From: SMWN01 sp965221455
GTDB lineage: Bacteria; Pseudomonadota; Gammaproteobacteria; Eutrophobiales; Eutrophobiaceae
Assembly: GCA_965221455.1 (NCBI GenBank)
Contig: OZ244890.1
Coordinates: 2,170,001-2,234,000 of the forward strand
Direction of reading: 5' to 3'
Length of the DNA: 64,000 nt
Numbering within the stretch: position 1 is the first letter of the stretch; each line of letters opens with the position of its first letter. Under the pieces are notes generated by a model. That model was not told the DNA's origin. It did not search any database and saw only the letters and a program-made list of their open reading frames with translations. A program made the position numbers and the translations under genes. Below, one piece after another: positions 34,902-43,911 of the stretch.

Positions 34902-36686
34902 ATGGCACGTATCCCGGATGAAGTAATCGAACGATTGAAACAGGAAATCTCCCTGCAACGACTGGCCGAAGCCCAGGGCATCACACTCAAAAAACACGGC
35001 CAGGATATGATTGGCCTGTGTCCCTTCCACGATGATAACGATCCTTCCCTGGTGATTACCCCGGAAAATAATCTCTGGCATTGCCTCGGTGTGTGTCAGT
35101 CGGGTGGTAGTGTCATTGACTGGGTAATGAAACTCGAAGGCGTGAGTTTTAGACACGCGGTAGAATTATTGATGAATGATTACCTGCCATCAGCCAATGC
35201 CACCGGCAAAGTAAAACGCAGTACTGTCCCACGATTTTCTACTTCAATAATGTCTGACAGTGAAGACCAACAACTCCTGAACCGGGTGATTGACTATTAT
35301 CATCAAACTCTGAAACAAAACCCGGATGCATTAGCCTATTTAGAAAAACGAGGTATTACGAATACTGCCATTAAGAGTTCATTAATGGATGCCGTCTTAC
35401 GCTTTATCCCAGAAGAAGACAAAAGCCAATACAGTGCAATGACCGGGCAATCCTTGTTCTATATGAGCGAAACCGATCTAAAACATAAAATACTTGCCAT
35501 CGTTGAAGAAGAAGGCGCAGCACAAGCCGCCTATGCACTCAAACTATTACAGAGTGAAGGACAACTCACCATCGCCAGTATCAATAAAGATCCGGACACC
35601 GGCAAGCTCGTTACCCAGGAATACAAAGTCGAAGGGCCAGTAATGATATTTTTAACGACGACGGCCATTGAAGTGGATGAAGAACTGATGAATCGCTGTT
35701 TAGTATTAACAGTGAACGAAGACAGAGAACAGACGCAAGCTATCCACCAACTACAACGACAAAAAAGAACCTTACAAGGACTGATCCAAAAAACAGAAAG
35801 CCGATCCATATTAACCATCCATCAAAATGCACAACGACTATTAAAACCATTAAGTGTTGTTAATCCTTATGCCGAGCACTTAACTTTTTTAAATGAACAA
35901 ACCAGAACAAGACGTGATCACGAAAAGTATTTAACCCTGATCGACACCATTGCACTACTGCATCAATACCAACGACAAATAAAAGTCATCCCGCAAGGAG
36001 AGAATACCGTTCACTATGTTGAAGTCACCTTAAACGATATTGCAATGGCCAATGAGTTAGCTCACGAAGTCCTGGGCAGAACCTTAGACGAATTGCCACC
36101 ACAGACCAGAAAATTATTAACATTGATAGATGCGATGGTCACAAAGCAATGCAATGACAACGCGATTAAACGATGTGATATACGCTTTAGTCGTCGAGAG
36201 ATACGGGAATACAATCAATGGGGCAATACACAATTAAGAGTGCATCTTGATCGACTGGTAGAAATGGAATACCTGTTACCGCATCGTGGTGGCCGTGGTC
36301 AGTTTTATGTTTATGAACTCCTTTACGATGGTACACCCGGTGCACAACAGGCCCACCTGAATGGACTGATAGATGTTGAGACATTAAAAACAATGACTAT
36401 GACGGAAAGTTCGCGGGGTCAACAGGGGCAGTTGGCGGGGTCAAAACGGCCTCAAAACGGAGGGAGTACGGGGCTAAAACGGGGTAAGGATATTAATCGG
36501 AAAGCCAGTAATAATAAGGCTTCCACTCTGGTTGATGATGATAATGACGAAACAGCCTATATAGAGAAGAAAAAAAGTAACGTTAACGGTGCATCATATG
36601 CCGCACAGGGACGTGCCAATGTCGCGGGCGCAGGAAGCGCAGGAGCGACCTCACAATCACCTTCTTTAGTTGTTGCCAGTAAATAA
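34902..36686 (+). CDS. CHC2 zinc-finger primase-like protein with internal deletion
   Basis: The 594-residue protein has an N-terminal CHC2 zinc ribbon (LCPFHDDNDPSLVI, then WHCLGVCQSGGSVIDW) as in DnaG-type primases of mobile elements. After EKRGITNTAIKSS the sequence jumps to a C-terminal region (SQYSAMTGQSLFYM, EVDEELMNRCLVLTVNEDR) that resembles the helicase-like part of larger primases of this class. The Toprim catalytic segment and the Walker A site that should lie between are missing. The gene is therefore probably an in-frame deletion derivative with no primase activity. It ends 2 bp before the recombinase gene. The C-terminal 130 residues are low-complexity and polar. Confidence 0.7.
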   Translation: MARIPDEVIERLKQEISLQRLAEAQGITLKKHGQDMIGLCPFHDDNDPSLVITPENNLWHCLGVCQSGGSVIDWVMKLEGVSFRHAVELLMNDYLPSANATGKVKRSTVPRFSTSIMSDSEDQQLLNRVIDYYHQTLKQNPDALAYLEKRGITNTAIKSSLMDAVLRFIPEEDKSQYSAMTGQSLFYMSETDLKHKILAIVEEEGAAQAAYALKLLQSEGQLTIASINKDPDTGKLVTQEYKVEGPVMIFLTTTAIEVDEELMNRCLVLTVNEDREQTQAIHQLQRQKRTLQGLIQKTESRSILTIHQNAQRLLKPLSVVNPYAEHLTFLNEQTRTRRDHEKYLTLIDTIALLHQYQRQIKVIPQGENTVHYVEVTLNDIAMANELAHEVLGRTLDELPPQTRKLLTLIDAMVTKQCNDNAIKRCDIRFSRREIREYNQWGNTQLRVHLDRLVEMEYLLPHRGGRGQFYVYELLYDGTPGAQQAHLNGLIDVETLKTMTMTESSRGQQGQLAGSKRPQNGGSTGLKRGKDINRKASNNKASTLVDDDNDETAYIEKKKSNVNGASYAAQGRANVAGAGSAGATSQSPSLVVASK

Positions 36687-36688
36687 CA

Positions 36689-37635
36689 ATGCCCCGGCGA
36701 CAACAACGAAAGGCAACACCGAAGCCAGAAGCCTATCCTATCGATCACAACGGCATTACCCCGTACTTAAACGAGTTCATTGATTGGAGTGAAGCAATGA
36801 ACTACAGCGACAGCACCACTGTGAATCGCAGACACGCCATACGCTGGTTTATCCGTTGGTGTGATGAGCGAGGACTGGAACAACCGCAAGACATCACCAA
36901 GCCGATATTAGAGCGTTACAAACGGCATCTATATCATTACCGTAAGGCCGATGGTCAAGCACTCAGCTATTAAGCACAGATGAAATAGAGTTAATCTTAA
37001 AACAAACACAATACAGTAAAGCAGTGGGAACCAGAGATCGCGCCATCATTGAAACCTTGTACTCCACTGGAATGCGACGAATGGAAGTAGCGAGTTTGAA
37101 ACTATACGACCTGGATCTAGATCGTGGAACCGTTTTTATTTACGAAGGTAAAGGTAAAAAAGATCGCACAGTACCAATTGGTGAACGTGCGTGTGCCTGG
37201 ATAAAAAAATACATTGATGAAACACGATCATCATTAGTAATGGAACCCGATGAAGGTTACTTGTTCATTAGTGATTTAGGTAAGCCATTCCATAAGAATC
37301 AAATGGGCGATATGGTTAAGAAATATATCTTAAAGGCTGGCATTGATAAACCAGGGAGTTGTCATCTATTTAGACACGTAATGGCAACCCATATGTTAGA
37401 GAATGGTACCGACATTCGATATATACAAGCCATACTTGGCCACAGCGATCTATCCAGTACACAAATCTATACCCAGGTATCGATCAAAAAAATAAAAGAG
37501 GTTCACACCGCGACACACCCGGCAAAACTGGAACGAGTCACGACAGAAGAACAGCTTAATACAGATACCGAAGCAGCATTATTAACATTGTTGGCAGAAG
37601 AAGTTGAAACAGAAGACCTCGATACAGTGAAGTAG
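36689..37635 (+). pseudogene. Tyrosine recombinase (XerC/D-like), deleted and frameshifted
   Basis: The first 94 codons encode the SAM-like N-terminal domain (YLNEFIDWSEAMNYSDST, RWFIRWCDERGL) and stop at 36971. The catalytic domain is in another frame from about 36970 (LLSTDEIELILKQT) to 37635, with all active-site residues visible: Arg in TGMRRMEV, Lys in GKGKKDR, HLFRHVMATH, LGHSD and Tyr in TQIYTQV. Roughly 40 residues that normally join the domains are missing. It followed the primase in a mobile element that can no longer move by itself. Confidence 0.8.
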
Positions 37636-38441
37636 AAAGATCGAGCCATCCCTCGGCTTTGGCTCCTGCATCGCTCTACCGACTACATCCGTGTAGTCGA
37701 CCGCTGTCACGCGCCTTGCAATATCCCTCGGTGTTCACTGCGGCCTCGTGCTGGCAAGGCGCGCGCCAGCCAGGTCAGGGGTATGTTGAGTATATCGCCT
37801 TCGTTCAACACAGCATCCTTCGTTACGGTTGATTAAGATGTTTAACCTGGTTGCCTTCGTTGAAGACCGAATAGCAATAAGGTCAACACATCCTTAAACA
37901 ACAAGGAAGTGTTGGAGTATTAATTAATGCCAGCAACAGAAAGGCATAATAAAAATAACAATGTGTGCCTTACTGTTGCTGGCAAAGAACAATAATGTGG
38001 CCATCTCTGCTATTGCAAAGTCTAATGAACCCGAGCAATAAAAATGCAATAGCAGAGAAGGCAATCTAAAAGCCATGACTCCAACCCCTCAGGGGCTTTA
38101 GGCGGCCAAGTAACATAATGCCGAATTATGCGCTATTGCTATTGATGATTAATAACAGCAGCTAATGAAATAGCAACAGTCCACTACCGTCGCATAATTA
38201 AGCATTATGTGTAAATGGCCGCGTCGCTACACTCCATAAGGAAGAATTATTTAATCCCACCCGGCCATCAACTAAAAACGGCTCGCACTGCGTTGCTCGT
38301 TTCCGTTTTTAGTTGCTGTCCTTCCCACCCTGTAAAAGATAAAAGCAGCCACTAAATAATGAAATGATACACAGCGAATCATATCCAAGGAAACAGCAGG
38401 AAAGCTAGGCAGAATATACCTTCTAGCGTATAGTACGACCT
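37636..38441. other. Gene-free stretch with a series of strong hairpins
   Basis: No supported gene lies in these 806 bp. Several inverted repeats follow one another: 37680-37699 (8-bp arms, 4-nt loop), 37710-37719 with 37754-37763 (10 bp), 37929-37946 with 37966-37983 (17 of 18), 38004-38017 with 38045-38058 (14 bp perfect), 38101-38132 with 38191-38223 (long, imperfect), and 38269-38281 with 38303-38315 (13 bp perfect). It lies between the recombinase and the U11 cassette. It could be the end or recombination region of the mobile element, or encode a structured RNA. Confidence 0.6.
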
Positions 38442-39161
38442 ATGTTAGCAAGGAAGTTAAATCAAAAACCGCCTATAGGGGCAAATTTTAGCCCTCCCCA
38501 AAAATCAGCCCGTGAACGCGCTGTAGAACGTTGGTTCTTAAGGAAAAAAGTGCCTACTAGTACGATTGTCACGTCAGACAAAACAGTTCCCGGCCAGTAC
38601 TTTGATTCCGAGACTAACCTTCACTACAACCACTTTCGGTATTACGATCCGCAGTTGGGAAGGTATATCACCAGCGATCCGATTGGGCTGGATGGGGGCT
38701 ACAACACTTACCTTTATGCGAATGCCAATGCGATTAGGTTTTATGATCCATTAGGGCTTAAATCAGAAGAGTTTTTGAAATGTGTTGATAATTATTTAAG
38801 GGGATACTATGGTGATTGGGTTGCTGATGTTCTAGTACCTTATTTTAGTGCATATAGTTATGATCCGAGAAGCCCAAATTTTGCGGAAGCAATGACTAGC
38901 ACGGCAATTAGTGCTGGTACGAAAGCGGCAGCAGTTGGCGGTGCAATTTACGGTGGACAGGCTATTCAATCTGCGGGTATTGCTATTATTCCTCACTCTG
39001 TGTCTGCTGGTACTTCTATTTTCTCAGCGGGTGCCTCTGTGGAAGCCGCTGGTGTGGCTGGAATAGGGGTGATAGGTGTTATAGGAGCAGCCAGTTTATC
39101 ATTCGGAACTACTGCTGAGTTTCTTGCAAGAAGGGCCTGTGAAGAAGAGGATGAGTGCTAG
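38442..39161 (+). CDS. RHS tip cassette U11 (leader plus eta-type tip)
   Basis: The 239-residue protein begins with a leader related to that of U1 and U10 (KLNQKPPIGANFSPPQKSAR, then ERAVERWF), joins the RHS core at VPGQYFDSETNLHYN and passes FYDPLGL near residue 106. The tip (107-239) has a unique first part (EEFLKCVDNYLRGYYGDWVA), then an Ala/Gly-rich hydrophobic part, and ends ACEEEDEC. It is followed 13 bp later by a membrane-protein gene. The stretch before the ATG resembles the one before U1 (GAAATGATAC). Confidence 0.65.
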   Translation: MLARKLNQKPPIGANFSPPQKSARERAVERWFLRKKVPTSTIVTSDKTVPGQYFDSETNLHYNHFRYYDPQLGRYITSDPIGLDGGYNTYLYANANAIRFYDPLGLKSEEFLKCVDNYLRGYYGDWVADVLVPYFSAYSYDPRSPNFAEAMTSTAISAGTKAAAVGGAIYGGQAIQSAGIAIIPHSVSAGTSIFSAGASVEAAGVAGIGVIGVIGAASLSFGTTAEFLARRACEEEDEC

Positions 39162-39174
39162 TGCTGGATAGCTA

Positions 39175-39576
39175 ATGATTCAACGGCATACAACAATAGT
39201 AGCTATTGGAATATTTTCAATTCTTGTTTTTGTTTGCGCACTTGCTTATGGGTTGGATATATTTTTAGCGATACTTGCGACTGTAAGTGCAACGGTTGTT
39301 GTTGGAGGAACTTTTATTTGGTTACAACAAAAGTTTCATATGTTGAATTCTATAACAGGAATAACTCTGTTTGCGATTGTAGGGATATTATTCTCTATAG
39401 TTTTATTTGCTGTGGATTGTTTGGTTATTCATATAAATGATTCAATAGGGCCACTTATCGAAACTTGTATGCATAGTTTCGGATTTGTACTTACTGCAGG
39501 AGTGAGTGTTTTACTTGGAGGCTTAGTAGTAGTTGCCTTGATTAGAGTAATCATTGATAAGATAGCGATTAGCTAA
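39175..39576 (+). CDS. Candidate immunity protein of U11 (4-TM)
   Basis: The 133-residue protein has four hydrophobic segments (IVAIGIFSILVFVCALAYGL, ILATVSATVVVGGTFIW, ITLFAIVGILFSIVLFAV and FVLTAGVSVLLGGLVVVAL). No other domain is visible. It lies 13 bp after U11. An AAGGTGACAG repeat word overlaps its 3' end and runs up to the ATG of the ATPase gene. Confidence 0.55.
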   Translation: MIQRHTTIVAIGIFSILVFVCALAYGLDIFLAILATVSATVVVGGTFIWLQQKFHMLNSITGITLFAIVGILFSIVLFAVDCLVIHINDSIGPLIETCMHSFGFVLTAGVSVLLGGLVVVALIRVIIDKIAIS

Positions 39577-39594
39577 AGGTGACAGATTTATTTA

Positions 39595-41850
39595 ATGCTA
39601 AAAAGGATATCTCACATAAAGAACTTCGGTGTATTCCAGGATTACAGAAGAACAGGAAACATTGATGACTTCAAGAAGCTAAACATTATCTATGGTTGGA
39701 ACTACTCAGGCAAAACAACAATCTCCAGACTCTTTAATTGTTTAGAAAAAGAAGAATTACATAAGGACTATCCTGATTGTGAATTTGAAGTAACCGATCA
39801 GGACGACAAAAAATATTTAGAAAATAGTTTAGCGGTTTCTGATAAAGAAATAAGAGTTTTTAATTCTGATTTTACCCACAAAAATTTAAAATGGGACGGT
39901 GAATCAATCGATCCAATTTTATTGCTAGGCGAGGAGTCTATTGAGGCAGAAAAGCAGATAGAAAATAAAAAGCAGAAGGTAACAAGACTTATTGCAATTA
40001 TTGATAAGTTAAAAAAAGTTTATCAAGATCTTGATAACGAAATCGAAAATGGCCTAACGAACAAAGCCTCCGAGATAAAAACAAAGTTAAGCTTAGTTGA
40101 AGCATTCACAAAAACTCATCTTAAACCGATCCTCAACGAAGTCAGACAGGATCACTCATCTTATAAGATTGACGAAGACAAGAAAGAAAAGAAACTCTTA
40201 AAAGAAGCAACCGTTTCGGAAGATGATAAACTACCTAAGTTAGATAAATATAGCCCAACTGTTACCTTAACTTCCTTGATTGAGGAAGTTAAGGTATTGG
40301 TAAAAGAAGTTCCTGAATTATCTGAAACTATTGATTACTTCCGGGAAAATCCAGAAGTTGCCGAATGGGTTGAAAAGGGGCTTCCACTTCATGAAGATAA
40401 AGACACTTGTGAATATTGCGGCAATACAATTAAATCAAAACGAAAGGAAGAGTTACTTGCACACTTCTCTGAAGATCTAAAAAATCATAAAACACAGCTA
40501 GGCGAACTGGAAGAAAGAGTTTTAAACTCTAAGCTTCAAGCCTTGGAGAACACCAAAATGGACTTCTATCAAGCGCTTCGTAACGAGTTTGATTCAGCAT
40601 CAACGGATCTTAAGAAGTCAATTAAAGACTACAATAAGCAACTCGATAAATTACAAAAACGATTACAAACAAAAAAAGAAAAACCTTTTGAATCGATAAG
40701 CGACTTCACGGCCATAATTGATTGTTGTCAAACGATATCCGAGCATATCGATACCTATAACGAGATAGTCGGTAAAAACAACGACAACACAGATGAGTTT
40801 GACGAAAATAAATCCTCAGCAATCACAGTATTAAAAAAACATTACACAGCAGATTTTATAGACACCATAGACCTGTATAAAAAAGAGAACAAGATATCAC
40901 TTTATCAAGATAGAGAAGAAAAGCTTCTGACATCAAAGTGTGAGCTTGAAACTGAAATACAACAAATAGAAGCTCAAATCAGCAATGCACAAAAAGGGCG
41001 GGAAAAACTTAATGAATACATACATTCGTTTCTTGGGCACGAAGAAATTGAAATAGTCGTAGAAGATGATGGCGGGAATGAGAGATTTATACTTAAACGT
41101 GGTGCTGATAAAGCTCTAAACCTAAGCGAGGGCGAGAAAACTGCGGTTGCTTTCTCTTTCTTTTTAACTAAGTTGATGGAAATAGAAGATTTGAAAGCAA
41201 CGATTGTGTATATAGACGATCCGATCTCAAGTCTTGATAGTAATCACATATTCCAGATTAACGCTCTGTTAAGAGAATTGTTTTTATCTCAAGAAGATCT
41301 AAAGAGTAGTTGGGAGTTAAATTGCGATCAGTTGTTTCTTTCAACACATAACTTCGAATTTTTTACATTGCTACGTGAACTTCCATTAAAAAAGGAATTG
41401 ACTGAGTATTATTATGTAAGACGAATAGATAAAGCCAAAGCGACACTCGATAGGTTACCCAAAGCCATTCGAAATTATACTTCCGAATATCACTATCTGT
41501 TCAGTGAAATTTATAAATTCCACGATAGCGACAATAAAGATGACTTTGAAACATTAATGAATATCCCTAATGCAGTACGTCGATTTGTAGAGTTATATAC
41601 GTATTCTAAAATCCCTGGGAATTGGAAATCTAAAGTTGATGATCGTACTGATAAATTATTTGGTAAGGAAAAGTCAAAGAGAATAATGAAAGTTCTACAT
41701 TATTTTAGCCATTCTAATAACATTGAACGAATGACGAAAAATAGCGATCTGATTTGCGATATAGAAAATGCAGTAAATGATCTTATGTCAGAACTAAAGG
41801 ATAACGATGAATTACATTACACGGAGCTGAAAAAATCGGTAATGAATTGA
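39595..41850 (+). CDS. AAA_13/RloC-like ATPase with zinc-hook-like CxxC
   Basis: The 751-residue protein has a Walker A (GWNYSGKTT, near 34-42), long coiled coils on both sides of a CEYCGN motif near 271, the signature LSEGEKTA near 510, Walker B IVYIDDPISSLDSNH near 540 and the switch STHN near 583. The C-terminal part has RRFVE (R-x3-E) near 662 and His residues in HYFSHSNN near 702-706. This matches AAA_13 proteins, which include RloC and PrrC anticodon nucleases; there R, E and H form the nuclease site. The same residues are common in the wider family, so tRNA cleavage is a hypothesis. It starts 18 bp after the U11 immunity gene. Confidence 0.7.
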   Translation: MLKRISHIKNFGVFQDYRRTGNIDDFKKLNIIYGWNYSGKTTISRLFNCLEKEELHKDYPDCEFEVTDQDDKKYLENSLAVSDKEIRVFNSDFTHKNLKWDGESIDPILLLGEESIEAEKQIENKKQKVTRLIAIIDKLKKVYQDLDNEIENGLTNKASEIKTKLSLVEAFTKTHLKPILNEVRQDHSSYKIDEDKKEKKLLKEATVSEDDKLPKLDKYSPTVTLTSLIEEVKVLVKEVPELSETIDYFRENPEVAEWVEKGLPLHEDKDTCEYCGNTIKSKRKEELLAHFSEDLKNHKTQLGELEERVLNSKLQALENTKMDFYQALRNEFDSASTDLKKSIKDYNKQLDKLQKRLQTKKEKPFESISDFTAIIDCCQTISEHIDTYNEIVGKNNDNTDEFDENKSSAITVLKKHYTADFIDTIDLYKKENKISLYQDREEKLLTSKCELETEIQQIEAQISNAQKGREKLNEYIHSFLGHEEIEIVVEDDGGNERFILKRGADKALNLSEGEKTAVAFSFFLTKLMEIEDLKATIVYIDDPISSLDSNHIFQINALLRELFLSQEDLKSSWELNCDQLFLSTHNFEFFTLLRELPLKKELTEYYYVRRIDKAKATLDRLPKAIRNYTSEYHYLFSEIYKFHDSDNKDDFETLMNIPNAVRRFVELYTYSKIPGNWKSKVDDRTDKLFGKEKSKRIMKVLHYFSHSNNIERMTKNSDLICDIENAVNDLMSELKDNDELHYTELKKSVMN

Positions 41851-41868
41851 ACAATAGAGTTTTATCTA

Positions 41869-41996
41869 TTACTCGTTTTGGTGTTCTGTAGTCAATACCA
41901 AGCAGTCGTTCATCACTCTAACCTTAACAGGCGTATCAATATCAAAGCCTGCTTGTTGTAACCATTTACCTTTTAGCTGAATCCAGGGAACGTGTC
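41869..41996 (-). pseudogene. SymE-like toxin fragment
   Basis: On the minus strand the frame reads PWIQLKGKWLQQAGFDID, followed by PVKVRVMNDCLVLT, and stops at 41869. This is the core of the SymE toxin family (LxGxWLxxAGF, V-V-V, L-L-T). The 5' end is cut by IS-B at 41997. Too short for the ORF scan, it was found by reading the gap. Confidence 0.7.
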
Positions 41997-42063
41997 TGTA
42001 GTGGTCTAATAAATCCGTACCAGTTGCCAGGTGATACTATTTATCATCGGAGAGGTACGAAGA

Positions 42064-42369
42064 ATGCGAAAACGAAGACATTTCACACCGGAATTCAAAC
42101 AGGAAGCATCCAGTTTGGTATTAGACCAGGGCTACAGCATCACTGACGCCTGTATTGCGGTGGGGGTAGGAGCTACAGCGATGCGTCGTTGGGTTGAGCA
42201 GTTGACGAACGAACGGCAAGGGCAAACGCCAGTTGGGAGTAAAGCTCTCACAGGGGAGCAGCAACGGATACAAGAACTGGAAGCACATAATCAGCGGCTA
42301 GAACGGGAGAAAGCCATTCTAAAAAAGGCTACCGCGCTCTTAATGTCGGACTCGATGAGGTCGTTATGA
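42064..42369 (+). CDS. IS-B OrfA (transposase HTH subunit)
   Basis: The 101-residue protein (RKRRHFTPEFKQEASSLVLD) has an IS3-type helix-turn-helix with SITDACIAVGVGATAMRRWV and a leucine-zipper helix ending in LKKATALLM. The start was chosen at the ATG after GAGAGGTACGAAG. An A6G run near the end is a candidate slippery site. It differs from the other copy by one residue (KAILKK instead of KDILKK). Confidence 0.85.
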   Translation: MRKRRHFTPEFKQEASSLVLDQGYSITDACIAVGVGATAMRRWVEQLTNERQGQTPVGSKALTGEQQRIQELEAHNQRLEREKAILKKATALLMSDSMRSL

Positions 42370-43050
42370 TGGTCGAGCAGTTAAGAGCGCATTATCGTCA
42401 AAGTGAATTACTGCGTGTCTTTGACGTTTCTCGTAGCAGTGTTGACTATCGGCGTCAGTCGGCAAAGCAAGTGGATCCCGAACGGGAGCAAACAACAAAA
42501 ACAACATCGTTATAAGGTGGCTGATAAGCCTGCTCAGGTGGCACAGAACCACTTGAATCGTGAATTCACAGTTTACCATCCCAACCAGGTTTGGTGTGGT
42601 GATGTGACCTACGTCTGGGCCGGGACACGCTGGTTATATTTAGCTTTGGTCATTGATTTGTATGCCCGGCGTATTGTGGGGTGGGCCTGTTCCACAAGCC
42701 CGGACTCAGAATTAACGATGCACGCTTTGCGTATCGCCTATGAGTCCAGGGGTAAACCAAAAGGAGTGATGTATCACTCCGACCAGGGTTGCCATTACAC
42801 CAGTAAGGCATTTCAACAACAGCTTTGGCGTTATCAAATTAAGCAGAGTATGAGTCGTCGCGGTAACTGTTGGGATAATGCCCCGATGGAACGCTGCTTT
42901 AGGAGCTTTAAATCTGAATGGATGCCGAAGACTTTTTATACATCTTATGAACAAGCTGAAAAAGATATTATGCAATACATCAAACACTACAACGGCTATC
43001 GGGGGCATAGTTATATTAATTATCTAACGCCTGTTGAAGCTGAGAAATAA
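42366..43050 (+). pseudogene. IS-B OrfB, internally deleted
   Basis: The 5' part matches orfB of the intact copy to about 42490, then about 146 bp are missing and the frame changes. The rest (from KQQKQHRYKVADKPAQ) keeps WCGDVT, HSDQG and NAPMERCF. No functional OrfB can be made from this copy. Confidence 0.8.
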
Positions 43051-43193
43051 ATTGCATAAAAAAACTTATCGAGGTGTACGGATATACTGGACCACTACAC
43101 ACTTCGCTACGCTCTTTTGCTCCTTTCCCGCTCGCCTACCAATCCCTTTAGCTGCTAAAATAGGACACATTGATAATCAAGGAATTAACTCGA

Positions 43194-43400
43194 ATGCATA
43201 CTTATACTGCTGTGATTGAACGTTGTCCCGATACGGGTCTCTATGTCGGTTTCATTCCGGGTTTCGCTGGTGCGCATAGCCAGGGCGAAACGCGAGATGA
43301 ACTCAATGAGAACCTGAAGGAAGTCATTGATATGTTGCTAGAGGATGGTGAACCTGTGCTTGAGGCAGAGTTTGTTGGCACACAAACGGTTGTTGTTTAG
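43194..43400 (+). CDS. hicB: HicB-type antitoxin (second locus)
   Basis: The 68-residue protein (HTYTAVIERCPDTGLYVGFI) has the HicB pattern PGFAGAHSQGETRDELNENL and a C-terminal strand. The start at 43194 is preceded by AAGGA. The next gene, a HicA, begins at the last base of its stop and is frameshifted. The antitoxin therefore survives without an active partner. Confidence 0.8.
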   Translation: MHTYTAVIERCPDTGLYVGFIPGFAGAHSQGETRDELNENLKEVIDMLLEDGEPVLEAEFVGTQTVVV

Positions 43401-43628
43401 TGGTTCCGAAAGCACCCGTCTTAAAACCCCGTGAAGTCATCAAAATCCTCGAATCGTTAGGCTTTGAGGAAGCACGTCAACGGGGTTCTCATAAACAATA
43501 TCGTCATCCTGATGGGTCGTTGCACTACCGTGCCCTATCATCAAGGTAGGGATATATCGCCCATCTTGTTGCGACAAATTGCCAAAGATATCGGAATGAC
43601 ACTTCCCGACTTCTTGATACATCGGTAA
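43400..43628 (+). pseudogene. hicA: HicA toxin gene with 1-bp insertion
   Basis: From a GTG overlapping the hicB stop the frame reads LKPREVIKILESLGFEEARQ and RGSHKQYRHPDG, then an extra T after GATGGG puts a stop into the frame at about 43549. The remaining sequence in the shifted frame gives TTVPYHQGRDISPILLRQIA and ends DFLIHR. The catalytic GSH is present before the break. It is a typical loss of toxin with antitoxin kept. Confidence 0.75.
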
Positions 43629-43637
43629 ACTATCGCC

Positions 43638-43844
43638 ATGTTAGCAAGTAAGTTAAATCAAAAACCGCATATAGGGGCCAAAAGTAGGTCTCGGCGTTTA
43701 TCTCAAAAAAATATTCTGTAAGTCGTTGGGGTTTAAGGAAAAAACCGCAGTTAAGCCTACGAATCGCGTCAGACAAAACACTTCCCGGCCAGTATTACGA
43801 TAGTGAAACGAATCTGCACTTCAACCACTTTAGATATTACGATC
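43638..43844 (+). pseudogene. RHS leader cassette U12, broken by IS-B
   Basis: The ATG and first codons (LASKLNQKPHIGAKS) match the U11 leader, but the frame stops after 28 codons. Further on RHS core reads LPGQYYDSETNLHFNHF in another frame until IS-B begins at 43845. The tip is lost. It is a further copy of the leader-plus-tip type. Confidence 0.7.
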
Positions 43845-43911
43845 TGTAGTGGTCTAATAAATCCGTACCAGTTGCCAGGTGATACTATTTATCATCGGAG
43901 AGGTACGAAGA

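Larger units (their letters stand above)
41997..43099 (+). mobile_element. IS-B, IS3 family, copy with internal deletion (1103 bp)
   Basis: The ends are TGTAGTGGTC on the left and GGACCACTACA on the right. Compared with the copy at 43845-45093 it lacks about 146 bp inside orfB (after GTGGATCCCGAACGGGAG), which shifts the frame. OrfA (42064-42369) is intact. No target duplication is visible. The insertion cut a SymE-like gene. Confidence 0.85.

Noticed and set aside
40408..41720. Firm assignment of the AAA_13 ATPase as an anticodon nuclease
   Set aside because: The R-x3-E and His pattern is shared by many AAA_13 proteins without proven nuclease activity, so it is kept as a hypothesis only.
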